Counted from the stretch's first letter, positions 17,343 through 28,073 are shown. The stretch is 51,922 nt of DNA from SAR202 cluster bacterium (GCA_009391605.1 VFGQ01000003.1:1-51922), one strand, 5' to 3'. A program made the numbers and translations. Notes: generated from the letters alone by a model not told the origin.

Positions 17343-18773
17343 ATGGAATTGGATATTAATTTATTAAAAAATACTGCAGAAGGAATTGTAAACAAACATA
17401 AACTTCCAGGAATGGGGATAGGTGTGGTTTCGTCTCAGGAAACATTGTTTATTAATGGTTTTGGTTATTCTGAAATTGAAACAAAAACTAAACATACAGA
17501 AAATACTATTCAAAGAATTGGGTCTATCACCAAAACTATGACTGCCTTAGCTGCCATGAGATTGGTTGAAAATGGCAAGTTAGATATGGAAGCAAAAGTT
17601 ACTGATTTAGTTCCAAGCATTCAATTTAACACTGATTTTAGTTCCATTAAAGTAAAGCATTTATTTACTCATACTTCCGGCATTGGAGAAATGCCAGAAA
17701 AAAAAGATTTTAATTCTTCAGATATAAAGTTATGGGGTGATACAGGACCGTTTGATATCCCCAATCATTATCCTAATGGAATTGATGTTGATTTTGAACC
17801 TGGAACTGATTGGCATTATGCTAATCATGCATGGGGAATATTAGGGGAAATTGTGGCAAGGGTTGAAAATGATTCATGGCACAATGTGATTCAAAGGGTG
17901 ATTTTTGACAAATTGGGGATGAATAATTCTTATCCCGGGGATAACCCAGTAGAAGGTATGTCAGTTGGATATCACAGAGATCTTGGGCAAGATGAGCTAG
18001 ATAGAATGGAATTAATAGGAGACGAATTGATTTACGGAGATCTTGTGGATGAAGTTAATATTAGAGGATTAAAATATGATTATGTTGGAACAGCTGCGGC
18101 AGGTTCTGTAATGGCAACATTAGAAGATATGTGTACTTATTCTAAAGCCTTGTTAAATAAAAGTAATGGAATAATATCTCAAGACGCATTTGATTCTATG
18201 CTTGAGGTGCAATATTCTCCGGACCCTGACTTAAGTATTAAAATGGGATTAGGATTTCAAGTTAAAAGTATTTTCGGACATTATGCATACGGTCATAACG
18301 GTGGAATTAGTGGTGGATGGAATACTGTAATGCTTTTGTTTCCAAAATTAGATCTTGGGTTAATGATTCATTTAAATTTATCTTCAGGCTTGGTTGAAGA
18401 AATTACCGATGAGATTGTTTATGCTTTATTAGGAAAGCCTGCGATAAACATTGTTAAAACTCCTATTAATGCTGATCAGAAAAATATAATTTTAGGTGTT
18501 TATAGACAAAGAGCAGGATTTGTAGCTAGAAGCAGGCCGATAAGAAGCTTAGGCAGAATTCAAATCATTGAAAAAGAAAATAATCTTTATATTCAATCTA
18601 GAAGAGGGGAATGGCGCGACGCAGCAAAAATATTTAAATCTGATTATGGCTCTAATATTTATGTTGTAGATGATGGGAAAATTAATCCTACATTAATTTC
18701 AATAAGCGGAGATACTTTAACTGTTGATAGACTGGCATCTTTAGATAAAGATAATAGAGCAAAATCTTGGTGA
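17343..18773 (+). CDS. Serine hydrolase, beta-lactamase/class C-like family
   Basis: The 476-residue protein has the class C/esterase EstB-type motifs SITK (S61, K64), YAN (Y159) and HNGG (near 318). This gives a serine nucleophile, a base Lys and an activating Tyr. No signal peptide is present, so a cytoplasmic peptidase or esterase is likelier than an antibiotic-destroying enzyme. Residues about 370-476 form an extra beta-rich C-terminal domain, as in many peptidase S12-like proteins. Shine-Dalgarno GAGG is 6 bases before the ATG. A palindromic operator candidate lies upstream. Confidence 0.85.
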   Translation: MELDINLLKNTAEGIVNKHKLPGMGIGVVSSQETLFINGFGYSEIETKTKHTENTIQRIGSITKTMTALAAMRLVENGKLDMEAKVTDLVPSIQFNTDFSSIKVKHLFTHTSGIGEMPEKKDFNSSDIKLWGDTGPFDIPNHYPNGIDVDFEPGTDWHYANHAWGILGEIVARVENDSWHNVIQRVIFDKLGMNNSYPGDNPVEGMSVGYHRDLGQDELDRMELIGDELIYGDLVDEVNIRGLKYDYVGTAAAGSVMATLEDMCTYSKALLNKSNGIISQDAFDSMLEVQYSPDPDLSIKMGLGFQVKSIFGHYAYGHNGGISGGWNTVMLLFPKLDLGLMIHLNLSSGLVEEITDEIVYALLGKPAINIVKTPINADQKNIILGVYRQRAGFVARSRPIRSLGRIQIIEKENNLYIQSRRGEWRDAAKIFKSDYGSNIYVVDDGKINPTLISISGDTLTVDRLASLDKDNRAKSW

Positions 18774-18837
18774 CTATTATAATGTAAATAATTGAGTTGA
18801 TTATTATTTACAGTAATATTATATTTTTATGACCTAA

Positions 18838-18858
18838 TTAAAAACCCGAGGTTTTTAA
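18838..18858 (+). terminator. Hairpin abutting the CapA-like gene start
   Basis: TTAAAAACC and GGTTTTTAA form a 9-base stem with a CGA loop, ending one base before the ATG at 18860. With its T-run it could terminate the serine hydrolase transcript, or it could mask initiation of the next gene. Confidence 0.5.
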
Positions 18859-18859
18859 A

Positions 18860-20176
18860 ATGTTATATTCTTCTGAAAAAAATGAAATTACTATGGTTTT
18901 AAGTGGTGATGCAATGATTACCAGGCCTTTGTCGGTATTTGACGAACCTCAATTTCTTGCTTTATCTTATGTGTTTAAAAAAGCTGATGTTGCATTCACT
19001 AATTTAGAAATGTTAATGCATGATTATGGTATTTCACCAGGAATACCCGGAGGTGTTTTTGCCGCTTCAGACCCAAAGAATTTAAATGAATTAGAATGGT
19101 TTGGGGTAAATATGGTGGCATTAGCAAACAATCATTCTTGGGATTATTCTGAGGGGGGTATATTAAATCATTTGGCAAATTTGAAAAAAACAAATTTAAT
19201 TTATTCTGGTATAGGTAAAAATTTAAGTGAAGCAAGATCACCAGGATATTTAGATACAAAAGCTGGCAGAGTTGCATTAATATCTTTAACCACTACATTT
19301 CCAGAAGCAGGCAGAGCAGTTCATCAAAGACCGGATGCCATAGGTAGGCCTGGAGTTAATCCTTTAGGTTATGAACAGATTCATAAATTACCATTAACTA
19401 AAATTAAAGAATTAAAAAACATTTCTGAAAAAATAGGGTATAAAGAAAATAAAAAAGGCTTAAAGAAAAATCAAATAGATTTTTTAACTAAAACTTTTGA
19501 AACATCAAAAGATTATGGGATTGATATTAGAACAAATAAAAGTGATGAAGATGAAATAATTACTTGGATAAAAGAAGCTAAAGCTATGTCAGATTATGTG
19601 TTAGTTAGTATACATTGTCATGAAGACCCTTCAGGCGGATACAGTTCTAACGGGATGCGTGAACAAACTCCTGAATTTTTAAGGGAGTTTAGTAAGAAAA
19701 TTCTTGATAATGGCGCTGATGTTGTTGCCGGTCATGGCCCTCATGTTTTGAGAGGAATGGAAATATATGAAAACAAGCCAATTTTTTATAGTCTTGGAAA
19801 TTTTATTTTTCAAAACGATACTATTAAATGGCACCCTCACCCTACATATGAAAATTTTGGATTAGATCATTATGCAACTCCATCTGATTTTTATAATGCA
19901 AGATACGACGGTGATACAAAAGGTTTTCCTGCGATGAAATATTATTGGGAAAGCGTGGTAGCTGAATGTGTTTTAACTCCAAAAGGAGTTAAAAAAATAA
20001 ATCTCTTTCCGATAGAATTAGGATATAAATTACCAAGACCTCAAAGAGGAAGACCTGTTATAGCTAGAGAAGAAAATAAACAAAGAATTATAAATAAACT
20101 TGCAGATCTAAGCTCAGACTTTGGAACAGAAATTCAATATTCAGAGAGAGGCGTAGGCGAAGTTATTTTAAAATAG
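18860..20176 (+). CDS. CapA family metallophosphatase-fold protein
   Basis: The 438-residue protein matches the CapA/PGA_cap family: SGDAMITRPL near residue 15, NLEMLMHDYG, ALANNHSWDYSEGG, VSIHCHEDPSG and VVAGHGPHVLRGMEIYENKPIFYSLGNF, all metal-site motifs of the calcineurin-like fold. Family members are linked to poly-gamma-glutamate capsule formation, but many have other, unknown roles. No CapB or CapC gene is present and there is no signal peptide. The start could instead be the Met codon at 18893, 11 residues in, since a hairpin abuts the first ATG. It is followed after 20 bases by an alcohol dehydrogenase gene. Confidence 0.85.
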   Translation: MLYSSEKNEITMVLSGDAMITRPLSVFDEPQFLALSYVFKKADVAFTNLEMLMHDYGISPGIPGGVFAASDPKNLNELEWFGVNMVALANNHSWDYSEGGILNHLANLKKTNLIYSGIGKNLSEARSPGYLDTKAGRVALISLTTTFPEAGRAVHQRPDAIGRPGVNPLGYEQIHKLPLTKIKELKNISEKIGYKENKKGLKKNQIDFLTKTFETSKDYGIDIRTNKSDEDEIITWIKEAKAMSDYVLVSIHCHEDPSGGYSSNGMREQTPEFLREFSKKILDNGADVVAGHGPHVLRGMEIYENKPIFYSLGNFIFQNDTIKWHPHPTYENFGLDHYATPSDFYNARYDGDTKGFPAMKYYWESVVAECVLTPKGVKKINLFPIELGYKLPRPQRGRPVIAREENKQRIINKLADLSSDFGTEIQYSERGVGEVILK

Positions 20177-20196
20177 ATGTTCCAAAAGGAGAAATT

Positions 20197-21213
20197 ATGA
20201 AAGCAGCAAGAATATTAGCCCCAAAGCAATTTGAAATAAGTGAAATAGATACACCAATCCCGGCTAACGAAAATGAAAGTTTGGTAAAACTTGAAAGTTG
20301 GTCTATTTGTGGAAGCGATATTAGAGATGCTTATGGACCATTATTTTCTGAAGAAAATTATCCGATGCGCTGGGGCTCTCATTGTCATGAGGCTGTGGGA
20401 ACAATATTAAATAGTAATTCAACTGAATTTCCAAATGGACAAAGAGTAATAGTTTTACCTTCTCCATTTGCAGACAATTCAGAAGCTGTACCTGGTAGAG
20501 GTGGTGGGCTTTTAGCGGAATATGTTATAGGGAATTATTCAAGAATGATAAAAATACCTGACTATGGAAATGCAGAAGATTGGGTAATGTGCCAACCTTC
20601 AGGAACTGTTTTATATGCGTGCCAGTTGATGGGGACTATTTTAGGAAAAAACATAATGATTTTGGGACAGGGAGCGATTGGTTTGTCTTTCACTGCAATT
20701 TGTTCAAGAGCTGGAGCTAGAAAAGTAGTTGCAGTTGACAGTTTAGATTATCGTTTAGACAAAGCAAAAGAATTAGGCGCAACTGATGTAATTAATTATC
20801 AAAAAGAAAATTTAGAAGAAGCAATTAAAGATATTAATGGTGGAGAATTTCCTGATATTACTGTAGAAGCTGCTGGTGATAATGAGGCATTTAACACTTC
20901 TTTAAAAGTTGTAAAACCTTTAGGTAAAATTCTAATTTTTGGTAAATTGCCTAAAGATTCTAAGGGAACATTGGCAACAATTGAAACTGAACATCTTTTA
21001 CTTCATGGAGCTACTATAATTAATTCATCTGCAGTAAATAGTGGTGATCCTACTGGTCATATTGAAAGAATGGTTGAATTGAAAAATAGAGGTTGGTGGG
21101 ATCCATCAACAATGATTACACATAGTATGAAATTTGATGATTTACAAAAAGCATATGATATGTATGAAAGTAGAGAAGATAATATTATAAAAGTAGTACT
21201 TAAACAGGATTAA
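20197..21213 (+). CDS. Zinc-type (MDR) alcohol dehydrogenase-like oxidoreductase
   Basis: This 338-residue medium-chain dehydrogenase has the catalytic-zinc segment SICGSDIRDAYG (Cys near 38), GSHCHEAVG (near 67) and a Rossmann fold with GQGAIGLSFTAICSRAG (near 155). The structural-zinc Cys cluster of classical alcohol dehydrogenases is not evident. The family oxidises alcohols, polyols or sugar derivatives with NAD(P); substrate unknown. AAAGGAG lies 6 bases before the ATG. The stop is only 7 bases before dnaA, so this gene's promoter may drive dnaA. Confidence 0.85.
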   Translation: MKAARILAPKQFEISEIDTPIPANENESLVKLESWSICGSDIRDAYGPLFSEENYPMRWGSHCHEAVGTILNSNSTEFPNGQRVIVLPSPFADNSEAVPGRGGGLLAEYVIGNYSRMIKIPDYGNAEDWVMCQPSGTVLYACQLMGTILGKNIMILGQGAIGLSFTAICSRAGARKVVAVDSLDYRLDKAKELGATDVINYQKENLEEAIKDINGGEFPDITVEAAGDNEAFNTSLKVVKPLGKILIFGKLPKDSKGTLATIETEHLLLHGATIINSSAVNSGDPTGHIERMVELKNRGWWDPSTMITHSMKFDDLQKAYDMYESREDNIIKVVLKQD

Positions 21214-21220
21214 TTATTAT

Positions 21221-22555
21221 ATGTCTATTTTAAATAATAATAATCAAGAAATATGGAAAATAGCTTTAGGAGAAATTGAAACAAAAGTACCTAAATCTTC
21301 GTATGAGACATGGTTTAAATTTCCTAAAACTCAAGGTAGGCAAATTTCAGAAGATTGTTTTTTAATTGAATCTGAATCTGCATTTATATCTGAGTACTTA
21401 GAACAAAGAATGTATTCAGTAATTGCGGATGTTTTGTCTAAATTGTTAGAAAAAGAATTAGAACTTAAATTTAAAGTGCTAGGATCACATTTAGATTCAG
21501 AAGTGCAAATACAGCATTCTTTGCAAGGAAATAAAAGTTTAAATTTCAATTTGAATCCTAATTATACTTTTGAAAATTTTGTATTAGGTGCTTCAAATGA
21601 ACTGGCGCATGCAGCTAGTATTGCTGTATCAGAAAATATAGGAAAAACTTATAATCCTTTATTAATTTATTCAGATGTTGGATTGGGGAAAACTCATTTA
21701 TTACATGCAATTGGAAACAGATTATTACAAGACGGATCTAAATTTTATTATTTGACATGTGAAGAATTTACAAATGAATATATTAAATCAATCAGAACAA
21801 ATAAAACTGAATTGTTTAGGAATAAATACAGAAATGCAGATGCTCTTTTGTTAGATGACATACAATTTTTAATGGGAAAAGAACAAACACAGGAAGGTTT
21901 TTTTCATACATTTAATTCCTTACATTTGTCAGGCAAGCAAATTGTTATAACTAGCGATAGACCAATATCTTCATTAAAATTACTCGAAGACAGAATAACT
22001 TCCCGATTATCTGGCGGATTAGTTGTTGACATTCAATTGCCTGATTATGAAACTAGAATAGATATTTTAAAGAAAAAAGTATTACTTAAAGGTATTAAAA
22101 TTAAACAAGAAATTTTAGAAGTTTTAAGCAATAAACTTTATCATAATATTAGAGAGATGGAAGGGTCTTTAAACAAAGTATTAGCATTATCTGAATTGAC
22201 CGGCAAAGAATTAGATATAGAATTGGTTGAAGAATTGTTAGGAAATGCTGATACTAATTCTTATTTTGCTGATCCAGAGCAAATTATTTTAAAAGTAGCA
22301 AAATATTTTCAGATTGATATTGTTGATTTGAAAGGAAAATCCAGAGAACAGAGTTTAGTGATTGCAAGACAGATAGCTATGTTTATATTAAGAGAAGATA
22401 GTCAAATGAATTTAACTACAATTGGATTGTTATTTGGAGGCAGAGATCATACCACTGTTTTGCATGGGATAAGAAAAATTCAGACAGATGCTGCAACAAA
22501 TCAAAATTTAAGAAGGGATTTATTGGCTATAAGATCTTCAGTAATAAATAATTAG
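21221..22555 (+). CDS. dnaA: Chromosomal replication initiator protein DnaA
   Basis: The 444-residue AAA+ initiator binds DnaA boxes and opens the origin. Domain I is at the N terminus (about 1-85). The ATPase has Walker A DVGLGKTHLL (usually GGVGLGKTH; here the first residues are SD) and Walker B ALLLDDIQFL. Sensor 2 reads NIREMEGSLNK, and domain IV ends with RDHTTVLHGIRKI, the DnaA-box-binding signature. No dnaN, recF or gyrB is adjacent and no box cluster flanks the gene; the nearest candidate origin is 8.7 kb upstream. It sits between an alcohol dehydrogenase and a phosphatase gene, an unusual context. Confidence 0.97.
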   Translation: MSILNNNNQEIWKIALGEIETKVPKSSYETWFKFPKTQGRQISEDCFLIESESAFISEYLEQRMYSVIADVLSKLLEKELELKFKVLGSHLDSEVQIQHSLQGNKSLNFNLNPNYTFENFVLGASNELAHAASIAVSENIGKTYNPLLIYSDVGLGKTHLLHAIGNRLLQDGSKFYYLTCEEFTNEYIKSIRTNKTELFRNKYRNADALLLDDIQFLMGKEQTQEGFFHTFNSLHLSGKQIVITSDRPISSLKLLEDRITSRLSGGLVVDIQLPDYETRIDILKKKVLLKGIKIKQEILEVLSNKLYHNIREMEGSLNKVLALSELTGKELDIELVEELLGNADTNSYFADPEQIILKVAKYFQIDIVDLKGKSREQSLVIARQIAMFILREDSQMNLTTIGLLFGGRDHTTVLHGIRKIQTDAATNQNLRRDLLAIRSSVINN

Positions 22556-22586
22556 AGGGTATTATAATTTACTTGGAAATATTGTT

Positions 22587-23273
22587 ATGAAAATATTATT
22601 TGTAAGACACGCTGAAACTGATTGGAATAAAGCAAATCGATTCCAAGGAATTGTTGATATTGATATTAGCGAACACGGGAAGTCTCAAGCTAATTTGTTG
22701 TCTGAATATTTATATAAACAAATACCATCTATAAATAAAATTTATACAAGCCCTCTGAAAAGAACTAAGCATACTGCTGAGTATGTTGCAGAAAAATTTA
22801 ATTTAAATATTACTGAATTAGATTCCCTCATTGAATATAGTGTGGGAGTTTTTGCAGGAAAAAATATTGATGATATATATAATGATCAATACCAAGATAC
22901 ATATGAAGATTTTATGAAAGAAAATAACTGGAATTTAGTTCCAGATGCAGAAAAATTTGATTCTAGATATCAAAGAGCAATCAAAGCTTTACAAATTATT
23001 TTTAATGACTCTGATGAAGATTCTTGTATATTGGTAGTTAGTCATGGCGGTTTTATGCAAACTCTTATAAGTGTTTTGTTGGGTTCAAAAAGAGTTTGGG
23101 GTTTTAAAACAAATAATACGGGGATATATGAGTTTTCAATTGAAGAAAATAATATTCAGTTGAATGATGAGGGAGAATGGGGATATAAACAAGATGATTA
23201 TATAGTTTTGAACCCTAAAAAGTGGAGTATAATAAGATTTAATGACGTGACCCATTTAAAGGAAAGAGAATAA
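22587..23273 (+). CDS. Histidine phosphatase family protein
   Basis: The 228-residue protein starts [14 protein letters not shown], the RHG-type phosphatase motif with the catalytic His at residue 8, and has the second His in VVSHGGFMQ (near 154). The family includes phosphoglycerate mutases, alpha-ribazole phosphatase (CobC) and broad phosphatases. The sequence does not settle which; a cobalamin role is possible given the B12 uptake genes but is only a guess. It lies 31 bases after dnaA and 2 bases before lysS, in one apparent operon. Confidence 0.85.
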   Translation: MKILFVRHAETDWNKANRFQGIVDIDISEHGKSQANLLSEYLYKQIPSINKIYTSPLKRTKHTAEYVAEKFNLNITELDSLIEYSVGVFAGKNIDDIYNDQYQDTYEDFMKENNWNLVPDAEKFDSRYQRAIKALQIIFNDSDEDSCILVVSHGGFMQTLISVLLGSKRVWGFKTNNTGIYEFSIEENNIQLNDEGEWGYKQDDYIVLNPKKWSIIRFNDVTHLKERE

Positions 23274-23275
23274 AT

Positions 23276-24757
23276 TTGGATTCAGAAATAAATGAAATTA
23301 TCAAATCACGTTTGAAAAAACTTGAAATTTTGAACAAAAAAGGGATTGATCCTTATCCCACAGATTTCAAACCTACACATAACACAAAAGATTGTTTGGA
23401 TTTGTTAAATGATATTGAAAAAAAAGGATTAGAACAAAGCGAAGTAATTTATTCGGCCGGAAGAATTACTGCAATTAGAAAAATGGGTAAAGCAATTTTT
23501 TTAGATATCCTTGATGAAGTAGGTAAAATCCAACTTTTAGCAAGAGATAACTCTATAGATGATAATACTAAAGATTTAATTGAATTATTGGATATTGGAG
23601 ATTGGGCTGGCGTGATAGGCCCTGTATTTAGAACTAGAAGAAATGAACCAACTGTACAGGTTAATACAATAAAATTATTATCAAAATCTTTAAAACCTTT
23701 ACCAGAAAAATGGCATGGTTTAAAAAATGTTGAAACAAGATATAGGCAAAGGTATTTAGATTTAATTGCTAATACTGATATTCGTAAAATTGTAAAGCAA
23801 AGAGATAATATTGTTTTTGAATTAAGAAAGTTTATGAAAGAACAGGGATTTACTGAAGTTGATACCCCAATATTAGTTCCAATACCTGCCGGAGGGATGG
23901 CTCATCCGTTTAAAACGTATCATAATGCTTTGGATCGTGAGTTATTTTTAAGAATTGCTACAGAGTTGTATTTAAAAAGAATGGTTGTAGGTGGAATAGA
24001 AAAAGTATATGAAATAGGCAGGTTGTTTAGGAATGAAGGGATAGATAGTAATCATAATCCTGAATTTACTACGATGGAATCCTATGAAGCTTATGCTGAT
24101 TATAATGATGTTATGAAAATGGTTGAAAATTTGTTTGGACAAATCGTTTTTAATGTTAAAGGAACATATGAAATTCCATATGGCAAAAATCAATTGAATT
24201 TTAAACCACCTTGGAAAAGATTAAATTTAAAAGAAACTTTAATAAAAAAATCAGGAATAGATTTTAATGTTTGTAGCGATGTGGAAACATTAAAAAATGA
24301 AATGAGTAAAATAGGTATTAATGTAGGCAATCAGTTAAGTTGGGCAGGGCTAATGGACAAATTGATCTCAGAGAAATTAGAACCAGATTTAATACAACCT
24401 ACGTTTTTAATGGATTATCCTTTAGAAATGTCTCCTTTGGCTAAACCTTCAAAGGATAATCTGAACATAGTGGAAAGATTTGAAGGATTTATTGCCGGTA
24501 TGGAAATTTGTAATGCATTTACAGAATTAAATGATCCAATTGATCAAAGAAGGCGATTTGAAAATCAGGAAAAAATGAGAAAAGAATTTCCTGAAGAAGA
24601 AAGAGATAGATTAGATGAAGATTTTTTAATAGCGTTAGAGCATGGCATGCCACCAACTGGAGGAGTAGGTATTGGGATAGACAGAATGGTCATGCTTATT
24701 TTAAATCAACCTTCTATTAGAGAAGTAATAAGTTTCCCTCAATTACGAACAATTTAA
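23276..24757 (+). CDS. lysS: Lysine--tRNA ligase (class II)
   Basis: The 493-residue synthetase has an N-terminal OB-fold anticodon-binding domain (about 55-150). Class II motifs follow: motif 1 around [12 protein letters not shown], motif 2 [21 protein letters not shown], and motif 3 [15 protein letters not shown]. Length and motifs match LysS. The TTG start at 23276 is 2 bases after the preceding stop. The 3' end faces ileS with a single base between the two stop codons, so no separate terminator exists between these convergent genes. Confidence 0.97.
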   Translation: MDSEINEIIKSRLKKLEILNKKGIDPYPTDFKPTHNTKDCLDLLNDIEKKGLEQSEVIYSAGRITAIRKMGKAIFLDILDEVGKIQLLARDNSIDDNTKDLIELLDIGDWAGVIGPVFRTRRNEPTVQVNTIKLLSKSLKPLPEKWHGLKNVETRYRQRYLDLIANTDIRKIVKQRDNIVFELRKFMKEQGFTEVDTPILVPIPAGGMAHPFKTYHNALDRELFLRIATELYLKRMVVGGIEKVYEIGRLFRNEGIDSNHNPEFTTMESYEAYADYNDVMKMVENLFGQIVFNVKGTYEIPYGKNQLNFKPPWKRLNLKETLIKKSGIDFNVCSDVETLKNEMSKIGINVGNQLSWAGLMDKLISEKLEPDLIQPTFLMDYPLEMSPLAKPSKDNLNIVERFEGFIAGMEICNAFTELNDPIDQRRRFENQEKMRKEFPEEERDRLDEDFLIALEHGMPPTGGVGIGIDRMVMLILNQPSIREVISFPQLRTI

Positions 24758-24758
24758 A

Positions 24759-27700
24759 TTAATTTGAAATTTTTAAGGATATAACTATATTTGAGTTATT
24801 GATTTGAAAAGAACTACCTTCTGTTTTAGATTGTTTGAATATAATATTTTTTGCAAGTATTTCTTCTGAAATATGTGATTCGAATTTATTAATTATATTT
24901 TTTAAATATTCATCAGAGTTATAGGTCATTATAATTTTATCTGAAATATTGAAACCTGAATCTTTTCTTAGATTTTGTATGCTGTGTATTAATTCTCTTG
25001 CTGATCCTTCATCAATTAAAGAAGAATTTAATTTTGTTTCAATTGATACTTCATAGTTGTTATCTTCAATGAATTCAGTATCCTTTAAATTATCATGTTC
25101 AATATTAAAATCTTGTATTGAAAGCTCTATATCATTGATATTGATACTGTCTGTTTTTTGAAGATTTTTAATTAATAAATTATGATCTAGATTATTTAAT
25201 TCTTTAATTAAATCTCCCATTTTATTTCCAATTTTAGGCCCTAATACAGATTTGTTGAGAGTTATATTTGTTTCGCTTAATTTGTAACTTTCATCCACAA
25301 TGTCTACATTTTTAACATTTACTTCATCTTGTACTTGTTCTTTTATCATTTCCAGATACTTTGGATCAATTTGTTGTTTAGATCTAAATAACAAATTATT
25401 TATAGGTTGCCGTACTTTAATCTGGGTTTTGCTTCTTGCTGATCGCCCTAAACTTGAAATTCTCATTGCTGCTCTTGTGGCTATTTGAAGTTTTTCATTC
25501 TCTTTATTTTTTTTATTAAATACAGGAAAGTCTTCCATATGAACACTATTTTTTTTCCAATTAGCTTCGTTAGTCAAATTACAGTATATTTCATCTGTAA
25601 TAAACGGAATTATGGGAGACATAATTTTAGATAAAGTTATTAATACAAAATATAATGTTTCATAAGCAGAGTATTTATCATGATCAATTTTAGTATTGTT
25701 TTCAAATTTTCCTGATTTCCAAAATCTTCGTCTGTTTCTTCTGATATACCAGTTTGATAGAAGGTTAATAAAATTTTCTATTGAAAGCGCTGCTTTGTCC
25801 GGTTGGTATAATATTAAATATTCCTTAACCATTTCTGAAGTTTCTTTCATCTCAGCTAATATCCATTTATCCATCAAGTTTTTTGGTGTTGGAGATTTGA
25901 AATCTGCAGGAGGAGTGAATTTATCTAAAATAGCGTAGTTAGTGAAAAAACTATATATATTCCAAATCGGGATTATTACTTGCCTTCTTATATCGTTAGC
26001 AATACTTGGTCCAAAGCGCAGGTTAATTTCAGGATTTTGCCTTGTGTAAAGCCATCTTATAACATCAACTCCAATATCTTCTGCAGCATCGTCAAACCAT
26101 ATGGCGTTTCCTTGGCTTTTGTGCATTTCTGCACCTGATTCATCTCGTACCAAGGCATATGAAAATATATTTTTTGTAGGTGTTTTTTTTGAGATTGCAG
26201 TACCCATAGTTAAGTATGAATAAAACCAGTTTCTAAATTGACCAGGGAAGCTTTCAGAAATCATATCAGCCGGAAACCATTTATTCCAGTATTCTTTGTT
26301 TGTTCTGTATTGCAATGTTGAAAAACCAACTATTCCAGCATCAAGCCAAGGGTTTCCAACATCTAATACTCTTGTGCCAATCAATCCAGTATCTGGATGT
26401 TTAATTTTGATTTTATCTATCCATGGCCTATGAGGGCTATTTCCATCGAATTCTTCCCACCCTTCTACTGCAAGTTTTTTTAATTCTTCTTTAGATCCAA
26501 CTACATAAAATGAATTATCTTCAAATTGCCAAATAGGTAATGCTAATCCCCAAAAGCGTTTTTTAGAAATCATCCAATCACCCATATTGTTAAGCCATTC
26601 ATGTTCTCTTTGTTTTCCCCAGGCAGGAACCCAATTTATTTCATCCACAGATTTTTTTATATCATCCCTCCAGTCCATATTGATATACCATTCATCTACT
26701 AGTCTGAAAACAAGTTCATCTCCTGATCTCCAGCAATGTGGGTATATATGAGGATATAATTCAGTATAAAAAAGCAAATCTTTATTTTTTAAATCTTCAA
26801 GTATTAGCTCTATTGTTTTTGAATCAGTGGCGTTTTTTCCTTTTAGCCAATCAAAATTTTCAATGAAGTTTGCTTCTTCATCCAAAGGGGCCAAAGCAAC
26901 AAGATTATTTTTTTGTCCTATTTTATAATCTATGTCTCCGCAGCCAGGTGCTGTATGTACTATTCCGGTCCCTTCTCCTGATGTTACAACATCATTTCCT
27001 TCCTGATCTTTTCCGCCATCATAAATTTTATGGCATTTTATAGCATTAATTTTTTTATCTTTTAATTTTTCGTTGGTAAATGGGAATCCTCCATTTATTT
27101 TAGCTGCTTTAAATTCATCGTAAGGACCTTCATATTCCCATCCAATCATTTCTGATCCTTTGATTATTTTTTCAACTGTATACCCACCTCTTTCATTGAA
27201 TAATTGGGCAATTGTTTTTAATTTAGGTACGCCTTCTACCCATTCTCTTTTATCTTTGAATTCTTTTTCTAAACGTTGGTATTTGATATTTTTTTCAGCA
27301 ACATAATAAATTTCACCATTTTTTAATTTGCATTTGGCATAATTTAAATTTTTATTGATTAATAATGAGACATTGGAAGTAAGAGTCCATGGAGTAGTTG
27401 TCCATACCAAAGCATACTCATTATTCTTATTTTTTAATTTAAATTTTATAAATACAGATTTATGGGCTACTAATTTACGACCTTCGATAATTTCCATTTG
27501 AGAATAGGAAGTTCCTGATCTCCCAGACCATGGCACTACATCAGTTCCTCTATATATTTTTCCAGATTCATTCATTTGTTTTAAAAATCCCCAAATCGAA
27601 TAGTTATTTTCATCGGACATAGTGAAATATGAATCTTCCCAATCCATCCAATATCCTAATCTTATGGATTGATCTCTTTGAACAGCAGAATATTTATTTA

Positions 27701-28073
27701 CTCTTTCCTTACAAAGGTTTACAAATTTTTCAACACCAAAATCTTGTATGTCTTTTTTGGATTTGAATCCAAGAGCTTTTTCTACTTCTACCTCTACCCA
27801 TAATCCCTGGCAATCAAATCCATTTTGATATCTTTGTTCATGACCTAACATTGTGTAAAATCTTTGAAATAGATCTTTATATGTTCTGCCCCATGCATGA
27901 TGTACTCCCATGGGATTATTTGCAGTAATAGGCCCGTCAATAAAAGAAAAAGTTTTTCCTGAATCTGTATTTTTATTTCTGTATTCTTCTACAGTATTAT
28001 TTTTATCCCATTTTTCTAAAAGATTATTTTCTAATTTAGGAAAATCAGGATTTGAATTTACTTCCTTAAACAT
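24759..28073 (-). CDS. ileS: Isoleucine--tRNA ligase with variant HHAW/HKSQ signatures
   Basis: The product is about 1104 residues, class I. The ATP-binding HIGH element reads PMGVHHAWGRTYKD (near residue 60), and KMSKS reads EMHKSQGN. The editing (CP1) domain follows the first Rossmann half, with VWTTTPWTLTSN, and an anticodon-binding domain and long C-terminal region complete it. The variant motifs mark a distinct bacterial IleRS branch that I associate with Chloroflexota-like genomes (from memory). The start at 28073 is chosen because GGAAA lies 5 bases upstream and MFKEV begins the conserved N terminus; the longer frame to 28112 would begin inside the leader terminator. A T-box leader regulates it. 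Confidence 0.95.
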   Translation of the reverse strand: MFKEVNSNPDFPKLENNLLEKWDKNNTVEEYRNKNTDSGKTFSFIDGPITANNPMGVHHAWGRTYKDLFQRFYTMLGHEQRYQNGFDCQGLWVEVEVEKALGFKSKKDIQDFGVEKFVNLCKERVNKYSAVQRDQSIRLGYWMDWEDSYFTMSDENNYSIWGFLKQMNESGKIYRGTDVVPWSGRSGTSYSQMEIIEGRKLVAHKSVFIKFKLKNKNNEYALVWTTTPWTLTSNVSLLINKNLNYAKCKLKNGEIYYVAEKNIKYQRLEKEFKDKREWVEGVPKLKTIAQLFNERGGYTVEKIIKGSEMIGWEYEGPYDEFKAAKINGGFPFTNEKLKDKKINAIKCHKIYDGGKDQEGNDVVTSGEGTGIVHTAPGCGDIDYKIGQKNNLVALAPLDEEANFIENFDWLKGKNATDSKTIELILEDLKNKDLLFYTELYPHIYPHCWRSGDELVFRLVDEWYINMDWRDDIKKSVDEINWVPAWGKQREHEWLNNMGDWMISKKRFWGLALPIWQFEDNSFYVVGSKEELKKLAVEGWEEFDGNSPHRPWIDKIKIKHPDTGLIGTRVLDVGNPWLDAGIVGFSTLQYRTNKEYWNKWFPADMISESFPGQFRNWFYSYLTMGTAISKKTPTKNIFSYALVRDESGAEMHKSQGNAIWFDDAAEDIGVDVIRWLYTRQNPEINLRFGPSIANDIRRQVIIPIWNIYSFFTNYAILDKFTPPADFKSPTPKNLMDKWILAEMKETSEMVKEYLILYQPDKAALSIENFINLLSNWYIRRNRRRFWKSGKFENNTKIDHDKYSAYETLYFVLITLSKIMSPIIPFITDEIYCNLTNEANWKKNSVHMEDFPVFNKKNKENEKLQIATRAAMRISSLGRSARSKTQIKVRQPINNLLFRSKQQIDPKYLEMIKEQVQDEVNVKNVDIVDESYKLSETNITLNKSVLGPKIGNKMGDLIKELNNLDHNLLIKNLQKTDSININDIELSIQDFNIEHDNLKDTEFIEDNNYEVSIETKLNSSLIDEGSARELIHSIQNLRKDSGFNISDKIIMTYNSDEYLKNIINKFESHISEEILAKNIIFKQSKTEGSSFQINNSNIVISLKISN

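Noticed and set aside
17343..18773. Antibiotic resistance beta-lactamase
   Set aside because: The SITK/YAN/HNGG motifs fit the broad serine-hydrolase family; there is no signal peptide and there is an extra C-terminal domain, so resistance is not supported.
22556..22586. Origin directly downstream of dnaA
   Set aside because: The gap is only 31 bases with no DnaA box, and the gap before dnaA is 7 bases.
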